DNA from: Haliscomenobacter sp965225875 | Lineage (GTDB): Bacteria; Bacteroidota; Bacteroidia; Chitinophagales; Saprospiraceae | DNA: 64,000 nucleotides | Assembly: GCF_965225875.1 (NCBI RefSeq) | Contig: NZ_CBDDBS010000003.1 | Location: 124,001 to 188,000, forward strand | Reading direction: 5' to 3' | In this document: piece by piece, positions 19,226-29,170 of the stretch | How the letters are laid out: the number at the start of each line of letters is the position of its first letter | Numbering within the stretch: the stretch's first letter is position 1 | Translations under genes and position numbers: made by a program | The notes under the pieces: generated by a model | Seen by the model: the letters and a program-made list of their open reading frames with translations, nothing else | Database searches by the model: none | Told to the model about the DNA's origin: nothing

Positions 19226-20641
19226 TTACAACTTGCTTTTTTTACGGGTTTCAATGATTTGGTTGACCACTTCCTCCATTTTTTCATCCACAATTTGTTT
19301 GCCGATGATGACTTTGTTGCGGTCCATCAAATAGACTTGCGGAGTTGATTCCACGTTGTAAGTTTTGATGTAGGCCAATTTGGGATCATAAACGTGTAGC
19401 CAGGAGCCCAAACCATTTTCATCCACGTACTTCCAACAAGCCGGGATTTCATTTTCAGTAACGTGACAAAGCGCTACCAGTTTTACCCCCTTGCTTTTGA
19501 AATTTTCATTGAACTTTTTCCAGTAAGGCACCGAATGTTTGCAATGTCCACAATCGTAGGCCCAAATAACCAGCAAAGTATATTCCGATTCCAGATCGTG
19601 TAGGTTAAAGGTTTTGCCCTGGCGATCCTTCAAGGTCAGATTGGGAGCCACTTTACCAATCAACAAGGGTTTTTGTTTGTGGGCCATTTGGATCAACTTG
19701 TTCTGTTGCTCCACACTTGCCAATTTCACCTGTCCTGTTTCCAGGTAAGTTTCCACCAGGTGCACAAACACGGCATCCATCCCCATCACCTTGGGTTGTA
19801 AATACTGCCGCAGCAACAGCACCGTGTAATATTCAAAAGCTTCGGGATTGGGCCGCAATTGGTTCAATACATAATCTATACCCACTTTCAACGAATCGGG
19901 GTGCTGGAACAGCAACTCGTTGACATAGGTAGTAATGGCCTGGTAGTAATGCGGGGTGCGCAAGAGCCGAAACTCCTGCAAAGGCACATTGTCAAAACAG
20001 TGCTTGCGAGCGTAGTACCAGGTTTTGTACATTTTCTCCTGATCGGTACCCGTAAAATTGGGGTAACGAATGGGCAAACTGGCTTTGATGACCAGAGCAG
20101 TGTAAGTACTGCGGTTTTCGCTTAAAAATCGTTGTAAGTAGTTTTGCACCGTTGAATCGGCCTTGAGCAAGTCCTGTTTGAGTTTTTCCTTTTTGGGGCC
20201 TTCCGGGCTGCGTTTGTACTGTGCGCGGAGGGTATCTAGTTTGGGGTTGCTTTCACTGACGTAATGGATGTAACTTTGAAACAACTCATTCTCTTTGGAG
20301 CCAACAAATTTCAAGCTTTCAAATGGACTATCCTTTTTGGTGAAGACACTGAATTGTTGCTCTTTTTCCGAAACAATGATGTCGATGCCCACATTACTGG
20401 GCATCATGACCAGGGTATAAATGCCAGGAGTTAATGGAGTAGCCCCACTGAAGGTGTAAGACCCATCGGTTCCCATCTTTACTGTGTCCTTGATGTATTG
20501 TTGATTCCCAAAATAGTAGGTCAAGGTTAGTTTTCGTTCCCGATAGCCATCAATTTTCACCTTGATGTTGTAACCAGCACTGGCGAATACACTCAGCGTG
20601 TGAAAACAAAAAAGGACCAGCGTAGTAAATGCTATTTTCAT
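19226..20641 (-). CDS. TlpA-like thiol-disulfide protein with DUF4369-type N-terminus (copy 2)
   Basis: 471 residues, same domain order as its neighbour: signal peptide (ends SVFASA), DUF4369-like domain (YNIKVKIDGYRERKLTLTYY), helical linker, thioredoxin-like domain with Cys364-Gly-His-Cys367 and the cis-Pro segment STPQVYLMD. It lies upstream of copy 1 in the same direction with a 60-bp gap, so they may form a two-gene operon. The helical middle parts diverge more than the thioredoxin parts, as expected if partners differ. Confidence 0.85.
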   Translation of the reverse strand: MKIAFTTLVLFCFHTLSVFASAGYNIKVKIDGYRERKLTLTYYFGNQQYIKDTVKMGTDGSYTFSGATPLTPGIYTLVMMPSNVGIDIIVSEKEQQFSVFTKKDSPFESLKFVGSKENELFQSYIHYVSESNPKLDTLRAQYKRSPEGPKKEKLKQDLLKADSTVQNYLQRFLSENRSTYTALVIKASLPIRYPNFTGTDQEKMYKTWYYARKHCFDNVPLQEFRLLRTPHYYQAITTYVNELLFQHPDSLKVGIDYVLNQLRPNPEAFEYYTVLLLRQYLQPKVMGMDAVFVHLVETYLETGQVKLASVEQQNKLIQMAHKQKPLLIGKVAPNLTLKDRQGKTFNLHDLESEYTLLVIWAYDCGHCKHSVPYWKKFNENFKSKGVKLVALCHVTENEIPACWKYVDENGLGSWLHVYDPKLAYIKTYNVESTPQVYLMDRNKVIIGKQIVDEKMEEVVNQIIETRKKSKL

Positions 20642-20781
20642 GGATAAAGATTGCTTTTGGGACGAAGGTATAAATCCCTGGTAACATCACCGGAAGCACA
20701 AAATTCGCAACTCTTTTGTAATTGCTTCCAATTGCCGTCAAAATTAACGAGCGCTTAACAGAATTAAGTGTGGAAAGCAGA

Positions 20782-22785
20782 TTAAGAAGGCATTTTCAAG
20801 GTGACTTTGGCCCCCGCTTCCAGGGTATTTTCGAACTGCAATTCGATTCCCAACTTTTGGGCAAAATCGTGCACCACCTGTAAGCCAAATCCACTCAGAA
20901 ACATTTCCTTTTGTGGCGCCATCGAACCACTTAGGATGTTGGGGGGAAAGCCAGGGCCATTGTCGGTGATGCTCAAATATTTGTGTCGTCCCTCGCTCCA
21001 GGCTTTCCAGGTGATTTTGCCGTCGCTTTGGTTCTTCAGCGCCTTGCTGGCATTGGAGCTCAGGTTTTGGAGCACAATCCAGAGGTAATTGGGGTCAGCA
21101 TGAAGGGTGAAACCAACAGGGCAATCAAATGCCCACCGAATTTTATCCTGGGTTGAAAAATTGAGCGACAAACGTTGAAATAGATCATTCACCGGTACTT
21201 CTTGCAGTTCCACACTGGCTTGATTCATTTGTTCTTTGCTCCAAAGCAACATGTTTTCCAGGTTTTCCAGGAGCACTTCGGTATTGCTGGTGATTCTGGC
21301 CTGATTCTCGCTGGCCATTTCCGGGGTTAACAAGTCCGGCGCATTTTTTTGCAGGTGCAACAAACTGATCAAGTTGCTTAGTGGATGCCGCAAATCGTGG
21401 CTCAATACGGCCAACAATTGGGCTTTTTGTCGATTGGCCAGATCGAGCGATTGGTTGAGTTCCTGGAGTTTTTGATTGGATTTGCGCCGAATCTGGCTTA
21501 CCCGATAAAACAAAAAGGCAATCAGCACCAGCAAAAGACTCCCTAGTGCAAAAGCCCACTGTACCTTTCTTTGATTGCTGATGGTGAGTTTTTGAATGGC
21601 AATTTCAGCGTCTTTTTTTTCCAGAAAAAAATTGCTTTCCGCTTCGGCCAGTTTGTTTTTGCTCTCCTGGGAATAAATGGAGTCGTGCTGGGCATGATAA
21701 TCATACATGGCCTGAAAAGCCGCGGCGTAGTTGCCTTTGGCTGCTTCCAGTTCCGCTTTTAAACCCAATAAAAAATGTTGGTTGCTCTCGTCTTTTGCCG
21801 CAGTTGCCAGCTCAGTCGCTCTATTAAGATAATGCGTAGCCTGTTCCAAGGCCTGTTTTTTGCTGGTTTTGTTGAATTTTGCACTGTCCAGAAAGGACCA
21901 GCCAATATTGCCCAAATTGGTAATGGACAACTTATATGCGGGGTAGGTCTGATCCCAAATAGCCTGGGCATTGAGCTGTAACCTAAGCCTTGCTTTCAAT
22001 TGTTTCACCAACAGAGCCTGATTTTGGTAAACCTCGGCTATTTTGATTGCTGCGTCAATGGATTGAAAAACCTTCAGGGCTTTTTGGTAGTAACGAATGG
22101 CTTGTAGGGTATCTGCTTTAAGGTGAAATTGATTGGCTATGCCGGAATAGGCTGTGGCGACGCCCAGCGTGTCACCAATTTCACGATACAATGCCAAGGC
22201 TTTCCAGGAGTATTGTAGTGATTTGTCAAAATGTTTTTGGTCAAAATAAACGGTTGAAATATTGTTGTAAATCACGGGCACTAAAGTCGTTAGCCCTGAT
22301 TTTTCAGCTGTTTTTAACGCAATCAAATATTCATTCAATGCTTTACTGTATTGGCCTTGCCTCAAATAAAGGGTGCCCAGGGTAATTTGACAACTGGCAA
22401 GGTTAAATTGGTCCTCATTTTTTTGATGGATTTTCAATTCTGCGATCAAATAAGGCTTTGCCTTGGCGTAAGCCCCTTGGTCGCTATAAATTCTTCCAAT
22501 CAGCCCATTCAATACCCCAATTCCTTTTGCCCAAGCCATTTTGTTTACGTGCTTCAAGCCCAAATTGGCATAATGCAGGGCTTTGTCTGGTTGGTCAACT
22601 GATTCATCCACAATGGCTTTGTACAAACGTGCGCGAGCCGTGTCCTCGGTTGTTTTGGGGAGAAGTTGGATCAGGGAATCCACAACTGATTGCCCTTGAG
22701 CCTGGACATTTTGAATAAACCCGAGAAAAAACAAACACAAGAACAGTAGATTTTTCGGCATCATAGGCAAGTGGAGTTTGGTCAT
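20782..22785 (-). CDS. TPR-containing sensor histidine kinase
   Basis: 667 residues. A signal peptide (ends NVQAQ) is followed by at least six tetratricopeptide repeats (residues ~35-330) in the periplasm, a coiled segment, one transmembrane helix (~405-425, WAFALGSLLLVLIAFLFYRV), a second coil and the kinase core. The His is in LLAVLSHDLRHPL (H-box), the N-box is NLSSNASKALKN, the G1 box DNGPGFP and the G2 box GFGLQVV. It shares a 4-bp ATGA overlap with the LytTR regulator gene upstream, so the pair is translationally coupled. The periplasmic TPRs probably sense a protein partner. Confidence 0.88.
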   Translation of the reverse strand: MTKLHLPMMPKNLLFLCLFFLGFIQNVQAQGQSVVDSLIQLLPKTTEDTARARLYKAIVDESVDQPDKALHYANLGLKHVNKMAWAKGIGVLNGLIGRIYSDQGAYAKAKPYLIAELKIHQKNEDQFNLASCQITLGTLYLRQGQYSKALNEYLIALKTAEKSGLTTLVPVIYNNISTVYFDQKHFDKSLQYSWKALALYREIGDTLGVATAYSGIANQFHLKADTLQAIRYYQKALKVFQSIDAAIKIAEVYQNQALLVKQLKARLRLQLNAQAIWDQTYPAYKLSITNLGNIGWSFLDSAKFNKTSKKQALEQATHYLNRATELATAAKDESNQHFLLGLKAELEAAKGNYAAAFQAMYDYHAQHDSIYSQESKNKLAEAESNFFLEKKDAEIAIQKLTISNQRKVQWAFALGSLLLVLIAFLFYRVSQIRRKSNQKLQELNQSLDLANRQKAQLLAVLSHDLRHPLSNLISLLHLQKNAPDLLTPEMASENQARITSNTEVLLENLENMLLWSKEQMNQASVELQEVPVNDLFQRLSLNFSTQDKIRWAFDCPVGFTLHADPNYLWIVLQNLSSNASKALKNQSDGKITWKAWSEGRHKYLSITDNGPGFPPNILSGSMAPQKEMFLSGFGLQVVHDFAQKLGIELQFENTLEAGAKVTLKMPS

Positions 22786-23480
22786 TGCAAGGACAGATTT
22801 TGCTTGTATTTCCTGCCGATGGGAAGCGAAATGCCTCGTACCACGATTTCCGAAGCGCTTATTTTTTCAATAAAAAACTTCTGAATCGCATAGCTGCGGT
22901 GAATGCGGGTGAAATGACCAAACTCGGGCATCGACAACATAGTGCCAAGGGTAGACAATACGCAGTGGTTTTTCTGGGTTGTCACTATTTTGGTGTAATC
23001 ACCCAAGGCCTCCAGGTACAATACATCCTTAAAGTTGATGCGCTGCTGTTCGTGGCCTTCTTTGATGAAAAAACTTTCCGAGCCGATAAACTGGTCGAAC
23101 AAGCCCGATTTTTCCTTCAGGGTAAAATGTTCCTGCAAACGCAGCACGCAACGCTCAAAACGTTCCGATTTGAGCGGCTTTACCAAAAAGTCAAAAGCGG
23201 AGCTTTCGTAACTGTCCAGCGCATATTCAGGGTGGGCGGTGATAAAAACACAGAGCGGCTTAGGGTCGAGGCTTTGCCAAAATTCCAGGCCGGATTGTTC
23301 AGGCATGTCGATGTCCAAAAAAAGGACTTCAACCTGTTTTTTCTGCAAAAACTGAGCCGCCTCCAGGCTGGAAGAAAAGGTACCCAGCAAATCCAAAAAG
23401 GGCACCTTCCGTACCATCGATACATTCATCAGTAAATCAACAGTGTCGTCATCAACAATGATACAAGTGTGTTTGAGCAT
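22782..23480 (-). CDS. LytTR-family response regulator
   Basis: 232 residues from the ATG at 23480 (MLKHTCIIVDDD); a longer frame to 23522 has no role. The receiver domain carries DDD at 8-10, the phospho-acceptor in VLFLDIDMPEQSG and the Lys in FDFLVKPLKSERF. The C-terminal LytTR DNA-binding domain (about 130-230) has ALGDYTKIVT and FTRIHRSYAI. It is the first gene of the pair and its product should be phosphorylated by the TPR kinase encoded next. Such pairs with a LytTR output often act on local targets; the divergent bicupin gene 180 bp away is a candidate. Confidence 0.9.
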   Translation of the reverse strand: MLKHTCIIVDDDTVDLLMNVSMVRKVPFLDLLGTFSSSLEAAQFLQKKQVEVLFLDIDMPEQSGLEFWQSLDPKPLCVFITAHPEYALDSYESSAFDFLVKPLKSERFERCVLRLQEHFTLKEKSGLFDQFIGSESFFIKEGHEQQRINFKDVLYLEALGDYTKIVTTQKNHCVLSTLGTMLSMPEFGHFTRIHRSYAIQKFFIEKISASEIVVRGISLPIGRKYKQNLSLQ

Positions 23481-23660
23481 GTTTCTCTTTAGGTTTTCCC
23501 ATTTGTGATGCCAGGTTAGCAACGCTTACAAAAGTAACCATCCGAGTTCGCTTTTGCTGTCGTTTACCGATAAAAAAAGTAGTTCACCGAGTGGAACTTG
23601 AACAAGGGGCAACATCCCGCTACATTTGAAGCATCAGTTAACGCATTTAAATGGATTACG

Positions 23661-24689
23661 ATGAATCGCCGCGCTTTTTTATACACCAGTCTGCTATCTT
23701 TTCCAGCTTTTGCTACCGCCAGTGAAGCCTGGTTTAATGCCTCGCCTCAAAAAGCACTGGTGATCAAAGCAAAGGCAAGTCGTTTCAATAAACCTACACC
23801 TTTTCAGGGGAAAAACCCCAATGATTTGAAGTTGTCCTCCAAAGACAGCAAAGGCAAGTTGTCCACCTTTGATTACGTAGGAGTGGAAAAAGTGGGACCG
23901 AGTTACCATTCACACCTGTTCCAGGACGAGATGTTCTTTGTCGTGGAAGGAGAATATGTATTCCAAGTTGGAGCGGAAAAAACCTTGTTGAAGACTGGAG
24001 ACTTGATCTTTTTGCCCCGCACCATACCCCATACCTGGGTGCAGACCTCGGATCGGGGGCAAATGTTCTACTTTTTACAGCCTGCGGGCAAGATGGAGGA
24101 ATTTTTTCTGCAATTGACCAAATGGGACGGCAAAGCCACTAAAGCCCAGTACGAAAAATTGGGCAAGGACTGTGGCATTCAGAACCATGGGCCATCTATT
24201 TCCGCTACTGATCAGCACACGCTGGTAGATCAGCCTAAAAATGGTTTTGTGGTGAGAGCTGGCAACAGCCGCTTCAACGAAAGAACCCTTATCGATGGCG
24301 TAAATGCGAATGACATCAAGGTTTCTGGCAAAGACACTTCCAACGAGCTCTCCATTTTTGAATACCATGGAGTGACCAAAGGAGGCCCACCCTTGCATGT
24401 TCATCCCCATCAGGATGAAGTGTTTTACGTAACCGATGGTCGGTATATGTTTCAGTGTGGCGACGAAAAATTTGAACTGCAGAAAGGCGACATGATTTTT
24501 TTGCCCCGATCAGTGCCCCACACTTTTGCCCAACTTTCAGCCACCGGAAAATTGCTCTTCTTTTTCACACCTGCAGGCAAAATGGAAGATTTTTTCCGGG
24601 CAGTTGGTGGAAATAAAGCCTTACCTGCCGGAACGGATCCTTTTGCTGCGCATGACATGAAAGTTGTGGGTGACCCACTAAAGTTTTGA
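23661..24689 (+). CDS. Exported bicupin protein
   Basis: 342 residues from ATG 23661; the TTG-initiated frame at 23598 is rejected. The N-terminus NRRAFLYTSLLSFPAFATA looks like a Tat-type signal (twin Arg then hydrophobic run). Two cupin domains follow (about 35-165 and 205-325), each with metal-ligand motifs: SYHSHLFQDE with IPHTW in the first, PLHVHPHQDE with VPHTF in the second. The two halves are clear duplicates. Bicupins include quercetin dioxygenases and oxalate decarboxylases; the substrate is not predictable. It is the first gene of a rightward run up to 30.9 kb. Confidence 0.8.
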   Translation: MNRRAFLYTSLLSFPAFATASEAWFNASPQKALVIKAKASRFNKPTPFQGKNPNDLKLSSKDSKGKLSTFDYVGVEKVGPSYHSHLFQDEMFFVVEGEYVFQVGAEKTLLKTGDLIFLPRTIPHTWVQTSDRGQMFYFLQPAGKMEEFFLQLTKWDGKATKAQYEKLGKDCGIQNHGPSISATDQHTLVDQPKNGFVVRAGNSRFNERTLIDGVNANDIKVSGKDTSNELSIFEYHGVTKGGPPLHVHPHQDEVFYVTDGRYMFQCGDEKFELQKGDMIFLPRSVPHTFAQLSATGKLLFFFTPAGKMEDFFRAVGGNKALPAGTDPFAAHDMKVVGDPLKF

Positions 24690-24721
24690 ATCATCATTTA
24701 ACACTTAAACCTTAATGAGAT

Positions 24722-25261
24722 ATGAAAAATCGATTTCCTGCACTACTGCTTGTATTGGCTTGTAGCTTTGTTTTCAGTTCTGCCTTTATGTGCAGCAAAG
24801 AGGACAATGCAATCGCTCCGGTTAAACCAGAATTCACCTCCTTAATCGGGTATTGGAAGCTAAAAAGTGGTGCTTCCTTCGGCATCAACGAAAAGGGTGA
24901 AAAGAAAAAAACTGCAACCATGAAAGAAGGCACAGTTGCCTACGAGTTCTTTGCGGATGGTACTTTCATTAGCCATGCGTTGGTTGGAAAGCTTTCATCC
25001 GAAAAAGGCAACTGGAAACTAGAAGTCAAAAAATTGGATGGCAAGGACATTGAAGAGGGCGTTTTGGCACTCACCTCGCCTGCGCTCAAAGAAGCTGCTG
25101 GACAGGTATTTATAGACAAGGATGGTTGGATGCGACATCAAATCACTTCGATCAATTCCTCTGCCGCCGACGGAAAAGCGCACATCTACCTCAGTTCCAA
25201 ACGCGTTGAGAGTTATCCCTACAAGGAGGCTTGGGTGGAGACAATATATGAAAAGCAATAG
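24722..25261 (+). CDS. Lipocalin-like secreted protein
   Basis: 179 residues with a signal peptide; a Cys stands just after the hydrophobic core (SSAFMC), but the residues before it do not make a classical lipobox. LIGYWKLKSG at the start and YEFFADGTFISH resemble the lipocalin-like families common in Bacteroidota (DUF4488/lipocalin_5-like). No function can be inferred. It is 32 bp downstream of the bicupin and 42 bp upstream of the beta-helix gene. Confidence 0.5.
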   Translation: MKNRFPALLLVLACSFVFSSAFMCSKEDNAIAPVKPEFTSLIGYWKLKSGASFGINEKGEKKKTATMKEGTVAYEFFADGTFISHALVGKLSSEKGNWKLEVKKLDGKDIEEGVLALTSPALKEAAGQVFIDKDGWMRHQITSINSSAADGKAHIYLSSKRVESYPYKEAWVETIYEKQ

Positions 25262-25303
25262 GCTTTTAAATAAAAACCAATCCAATAACCTTAATCCCTA
25301 AAC

Positions 25304-26935
25304 ATGAAACCTATTCTGCTTTTTTTGCTTTTTTCATTGCCTCTGCCCCTCTCTGCTGCAACTTTTTATGTAGCGACAACAGGCAATGACAACAACCCTG
25401 GCACTTTGGCTGCCCCTTTCAAATCCTTGACCAAAGCCATTGCTGCAGCATCCCCTGGGAGCATCATTGAACTACGCGGAGGCAAATACACTTCCAACGA
25501 AATCCGCATCAACAAAAGTAACCTGACCATTCGCTCTTATGCCAATGAATGGGCCATCATCACGGCGGTAACCAATGTGGAAGACATCAGCTCCTGCCTT
25601 TGGTACAACGAACCTGAAATCGATGGTGGCACTCTCGAACGCCTGGAAATTGTAGGTGGTTACTACTACGGTCTTAAATTCGAAAGCAATTGGGATTGGG
25701 ACAATTCCGTACCCTTTTCCAAACGCCGGGGTACCAGCAACATCACCGTGCGCAACTGCATCATCCACGATACCGGGCGGGATGCCATCAAACTTACCCC
25801 GGCTTGCAAGGGCATCAAAATCCTCAATTGCGAAATTTACAACAGCGGCAAAGGCCCAGGTGCCCAATTGGACTTCAACGCCGAAGGCATCGACAATGTC
25901 AACGCCCCCGATATGCTGGTCAAGGGTTGTAAAATTCATGACATCGCCACCACGGGTATTTACGCCAAGGGCGGCGCCCGCAATTGCCGCATCGAAGGCA
26001 ACACCATCACCAACTGTGGGGAAGGAGGAATTTACCTGGGTTTTTACACCGACGCTGAGTGGTTCGATACCCAATCCAATCCCGACTATTACGAAAACCT
26101 CGACGGCATAGTGATCAACAACCTGATCATGAACACCAAGCACGCCGGAATCGGCTTATGGGGGGCCAAAAATGCCCAGGTTTACCACAATACGGTCGTC
26201 AATACCGGGCAAGATGAAATGGCCACCCTCTTTTTTAATGTTGGAGATGTATGGCTGAGTGATACGAAATCGGCTCATCCAGGTAACATCAACGCCAAAA
26301 TCCAGAACAACCTTTTTGTACAAACTTCCACCCAAAACCTGCCTATGTTCCGCATCCGGGACAATGCGGGCTCAAAAACCAACGTCATCGACAACAATGT
26401 ATATTTCCGCAATGCCAGCAAACCTGTCTTTATCAATGACGCGATTACCTGGGAAGACCTGACCCTGGCTCAATGGAAAACCCAAAACGGAACGGATCAA
26501 AAGAGCCTGGAACTGGACCCCAAGATTGACGCCAAAGGCCGCTTGATTGCGGGCAGCCCTTGTATTGGCAAAGCCATTCCAATCCCGATGATTACCCACG
26601 ATGTGGATGCAGGTTTGCGGGACAACAGCCCGGATATTGGAGCGGATGAATTTGGTATCGCTTCGGGGCTAAAAAATGCAGCAAACAAAACTGGTCTACA
26701 ACTCCGCATCAAACAAAACCCCATCCAGGGCGAAACCCTCTATTTTGCCCTAAACGCAGATCAAAAACTCAATGCCAACCTGCACATCCTGTCTACTAGT
26801 GGCCAGGTAATCAAAAGCAGAAACATGAGCCTCCCTTCTGGTGAAACCACCCAACAATGTTCGGTGGCTGAACTACCTGCTGGAACCTATATCCTCAATC
26901 TTTACGGTCAAAGTGCCCTTTTTGTAAAACCTTAA
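25304..26935 (+). CDS. Secreted right-handed beta-helix protein with T9SS sorting domain
   Basis: 543 residues. A signal peptide (ends PLSAA) is followed by the DUF1565-type opening FYVATTGNDNNPGTLAAPFKSL and about a dozen beta-helix turns through residue ~440, with repeated I/V-x-N-x-I/F patterns and Asn ladders (NITVRNCIIHDTG, CRIEGNTITNCGEGGIYLG). The last ~80 residues are a type A C-terminal sorting domain ending in LPAGTYILNLYGQSALFVKP-like sequence, so export across the outer membrane by the type IX system is expected. The fold is that of pectate lyases and alginate-active enzymes, but catalytic residues were not identified. Confidence 0.85.
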   Translation: MKPILLFLLFSLPLPLSAATFYVATTGNDNNPGTLAAPFKSLTKAIAAASPGSIIELRGGKYTSNEIRINKSNLTIRSYANEWAIITAVTNVEDISSCLWYNEPEIDGGTLERLEIVGGYYYGLKFESNWDWDNSVPFSKRRGTSNITVRNCIIHDTGRDAIKLTPACKGIKILNCEIYNSGKGPGAQLDFNAEGIDNVNAPDMLVKGCKIHDIATTGIYAKGGARNCRIEGNTITNCGEGGIYLGFYTDAEWFDTQSNPDYYENLDGIVINNLIMNTKHAGIGLWGAKNAQVYHNTVVNTGQDEMATLFFNVGDVWLSDTKSAHPGNINAKIQNNLFVQTSTQNLPMFRIRDNAGSKTNVIDNNVYFRNASKPVFINDAITWEDLTLAQWKTQNGTDQKSLELDPKIDAKGRLIAGSPCIGKAIPIPMITHDVDAGLRDNSPDIGADEFGIASGLKNAANKTGLQLRIKQNPIQGETLYFALNADQKLNANLHILSTSGQVIKSRNMSLPSGETTQQCSVAELPAGTYILNLYGQSALFVKP

Positions 26936-26962
26936 AACACCTAAACTTAACTTCATACTAAC

Positions 26963-29167
26963 ATGAGAAATCCAATCTTTCGATTTTGGATAAGCCTCTT
27001 GCTGTGCTTATCTCTCAACACTTTTCTGGATGCCCAACCCGTTAAAATCCAAACCCAGGTACCCAGAACGACCAACGCTATCCTCCAACGACAAAGCATT
27101 GCCGACGGGGTCTATTACCTGAAAGTGCTCAATACGAGTAAATACTTAGGGGTGGCGGGCATTGACACCCGTAATGGAGCGGCCCTGATCCAATGGGACT
27201 TTGTGAATGCTGCCAATCACAAGTTTGAACTCAAAAACATCGGCAACAACGTCTTCACCCTGAAAGCCATGCACAGCAACCGCTTCCTGAATGTAGCCGG
27301 ACAATCGCAGGACAATAATGCCGCCATCATACAATGGGATTATGTGAATCAGGCGAACCTGCATTTTTCCCTGATCGCTAAAGACAATGGATTTTACATC
27401 CGTTGTGAACAATCGCAAAAATACTGGAACCTCTATGGGGGAAATGACCAAGCGACCAATGGCATTGCTGTTGTTCAATACATCGGAGCCGGAGCCATTT
27501 TTGCCCTGGAACCCGCTGAATCCGGATTCAAGGTGAACAAAGACCAACTGGAAAAAGTCGGCTCAGCAATATCCCGGAGCTTTGAAAAAACACGCCGGAC
27601 TGCGGATGGTGTTACCCTGACTTCGCGCTATCAAATTGCCCCACCAATGACCACCACCGCTGGAGTTAAAAGCAACAAAGCCCGGATCATCAGCAACAAA
27701 CCTGCCCCTTCCTCTGAGGTCAATTGCGAGTCCTCGCTCATCCGCATCAGCCTGGACGACAACTCCTTTATGACCGCAGATATCGCCTCCCAGGTAAGTG
27801 AAGTGGTACCCGGCTCGGTATTCAACATCATGGATTACCTGAGTGGCTCCTGGAAACGGCAAACGGATGCCTTAAAACCCATGGTGCTTTCCGCGGATGT
27901 CAAAAATGTGATTGCCGGAGGAACAGTAATCCAGGAAGTTCAAAATCCCCTCAAGCACAACCTCCAGCAGGCTATCGCCAATTTGTACGGTCAATTTTCA
28001 AGCGACAAGGAAAAACAAACCAACCTGACTTACAATGCCACCATCAAAGAGGTGCACAACGAAGCCGATTTTCAGTTGCAGATTGGAGCGGGTGCCCATT
28101 ACCTGACTTACAGCATCGACAATCTTTTCAACTTCCAAAGGGGCTCCAAGAGCACCTACTTGTTGGTAGACATCAGTAAAATCATGTTTACCATCGAAGC
28201 CAATGCACCTCAAGGTGGCTTTTTTACCGACGATGCCCTCAACCAGGATCCCAATTTGGTGTACTTGAAAAAAGCTGATTATGGTTTGCGCATTCTGGCA
28301 AGTGTGGAAATCAAAGAATCGCTGGAGGTGATTGCAAACAAACTCAAGGTTAAAGTAGAGGCTTTTGTGGCCGGTGCCAACGTAGACCTGGACCTGATGA
28401 ATCGGGAATTGAACCAGGAAATGACCATTAAAATGTTCGTGGTGGGTGGTCAATCCCGTGATGTGGTTTCGGCATATAGCCTGAGCGATTTGAAAAACCG
28501 GGTGCAAAGCATCGAACGGAACCTCAATTACCACACCTGTCAACCCATTCGCTACACCATTGCGACTACCCGCGACAACTGGATTGTGAGTTACAACACC
28601 GCTACCGACGAGTTCATCAAACAAACCTGCACTCCGCCTGCCGTAAAAGCTGCCGGAGCTGCCGTGGAACTCAGTGGCCTGATGCTCAAAGGAGGCCCCG
28701 AAGGTGGTGACCTGAACATGTATGGTAAAGTTTGGGCGATGGCTTACCAAGGGAACAACGCCGAAATCCCCGCCGAAAGAGGCCAAAATATGTTACTGGA
28801 CTTACCCGGCGAGCAAAGTGTTGACCTCGACAACCAGGGCAATTCCATCGTTCCAGGCAGTACTGTAAAGTTCATTTTCCCTCCCGGTACCGCAGATGGT
28901 GGCTACATTGACATTTATTTTGCTCTTTTTGAAAAAGATGCCAACCCCGATTATGCCTACGGAGATGGAGACGATGACCATTTTACCTTTCGCTACCTCG
29001 ACAATACCAAATCCTGCGAAACAGGCAAAACCAGCCGTCGACTTTGTCGTAAACGGTTTTATCTCAACGAATTGCCCAAATTCGACTACCGTGAAGAGTT
29101 TTCCGAAGCTGGGGAAATGATCAGTCTTACCCGTTTGAGTATTTCTAAACTACCTGTAAATCAATAA
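26963..29167 (+). CDS. Ricin-lectin / cholesterol-dependent-cytolysin-like (CDCL) pore-forming protein
   Basis: 734 residues with a signal peptide (~1-24). Residues ~45-185 are a ricin-type beta-trefoil (three repeats, each with a variant of ALIQWDFVNAANHKFEL). Residues ~255-555 resemble the thiol-activated cytolysin core: VVPGSVF, then KIMFTIEANAPQGGFFTDDA (cf. QIFYTVSADLPKNPSDLFDD of perfringolysin, from memory), YGLRILASVEI, MFVVGGQSRDVV and PIRYTIATTRDNWIVSYNTA. The C-terminal ~170 residues are beta-rich. The Trp-rich undecapeptide of true CDCs is not present, so it fits the CDC-like group known from Bacteroidota. A lectin gene starts three bases after the stop codon. Confidence 0.75.
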   Translation: MRNPIFRFWISLLLCLSLNTFLDAQPVKIQTQVPRTTNAILQRQSIADGVYYLKVLNTSKYLGVAGIDTRNGAALIQWDFVNAANHKFELKNIGNNVFTLKAMHSNRFLNVAGQSQDNNAAIIQWDYVNQANLHFSLIAKDNGFYIRCEQSQKYWNLYGGNDQATNGIAVVQYIGAGAIFALEPAESGFKVNKDQLEKVGSAISRSFEKTRRTADGVTLTSRYQIAPPMTTTAGVKSNKARIISNKPAPSSEVNCESSLIRISLDDNSFMTADIASQVSEVVPGSVFNIMDYLSGSWKRQTDALKPMVLSADVKNVIAGGTVIQEVQNPLKHNLQQAIANLYGQFSSDKEKQTNLTYNATIKEVHNEADFQLQIGAGAHYLTYSIDNLFNFQRGSKSTYLLVDISKIMFTIEANAPQGGFFTDDALNQDPNLVYLKKADYGLRILASVEIKESLEVIANKLKVKVEAFVAGANVDLDLMNRELNQEMTIKMFVVGGQSRDVVSAYSLSDLKNRVQSIERNLNYHTCQPIRYTIATTRDNWIVSYNTATDEFIKQTCTPPAVKAAGAAVELSGLMLKGGPEGGDLNMYGKVWAMAYQGNNAEIPAERGQNMLLDLPGEQSVDLDNQGNSIVPGSTVKFIFPPGTADGGYIDIYFALFEKDANPDYAYGDGDDDHFTFRYLDNTKSCETGKTSRRLCRKRFYLNELPKFDYREEFSEAGEMISLTRLSISKLPVNQ

Positions 29168-29170
29168 ATC

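Noticed and set aside
29040..29167. T9SS sorting tail on the CDC-like protein
   Set aside because: The last ~40 residues (FYLNELPKFDYREEFSEAGE and onward) do not have the type A or B sorting-domain pattern.
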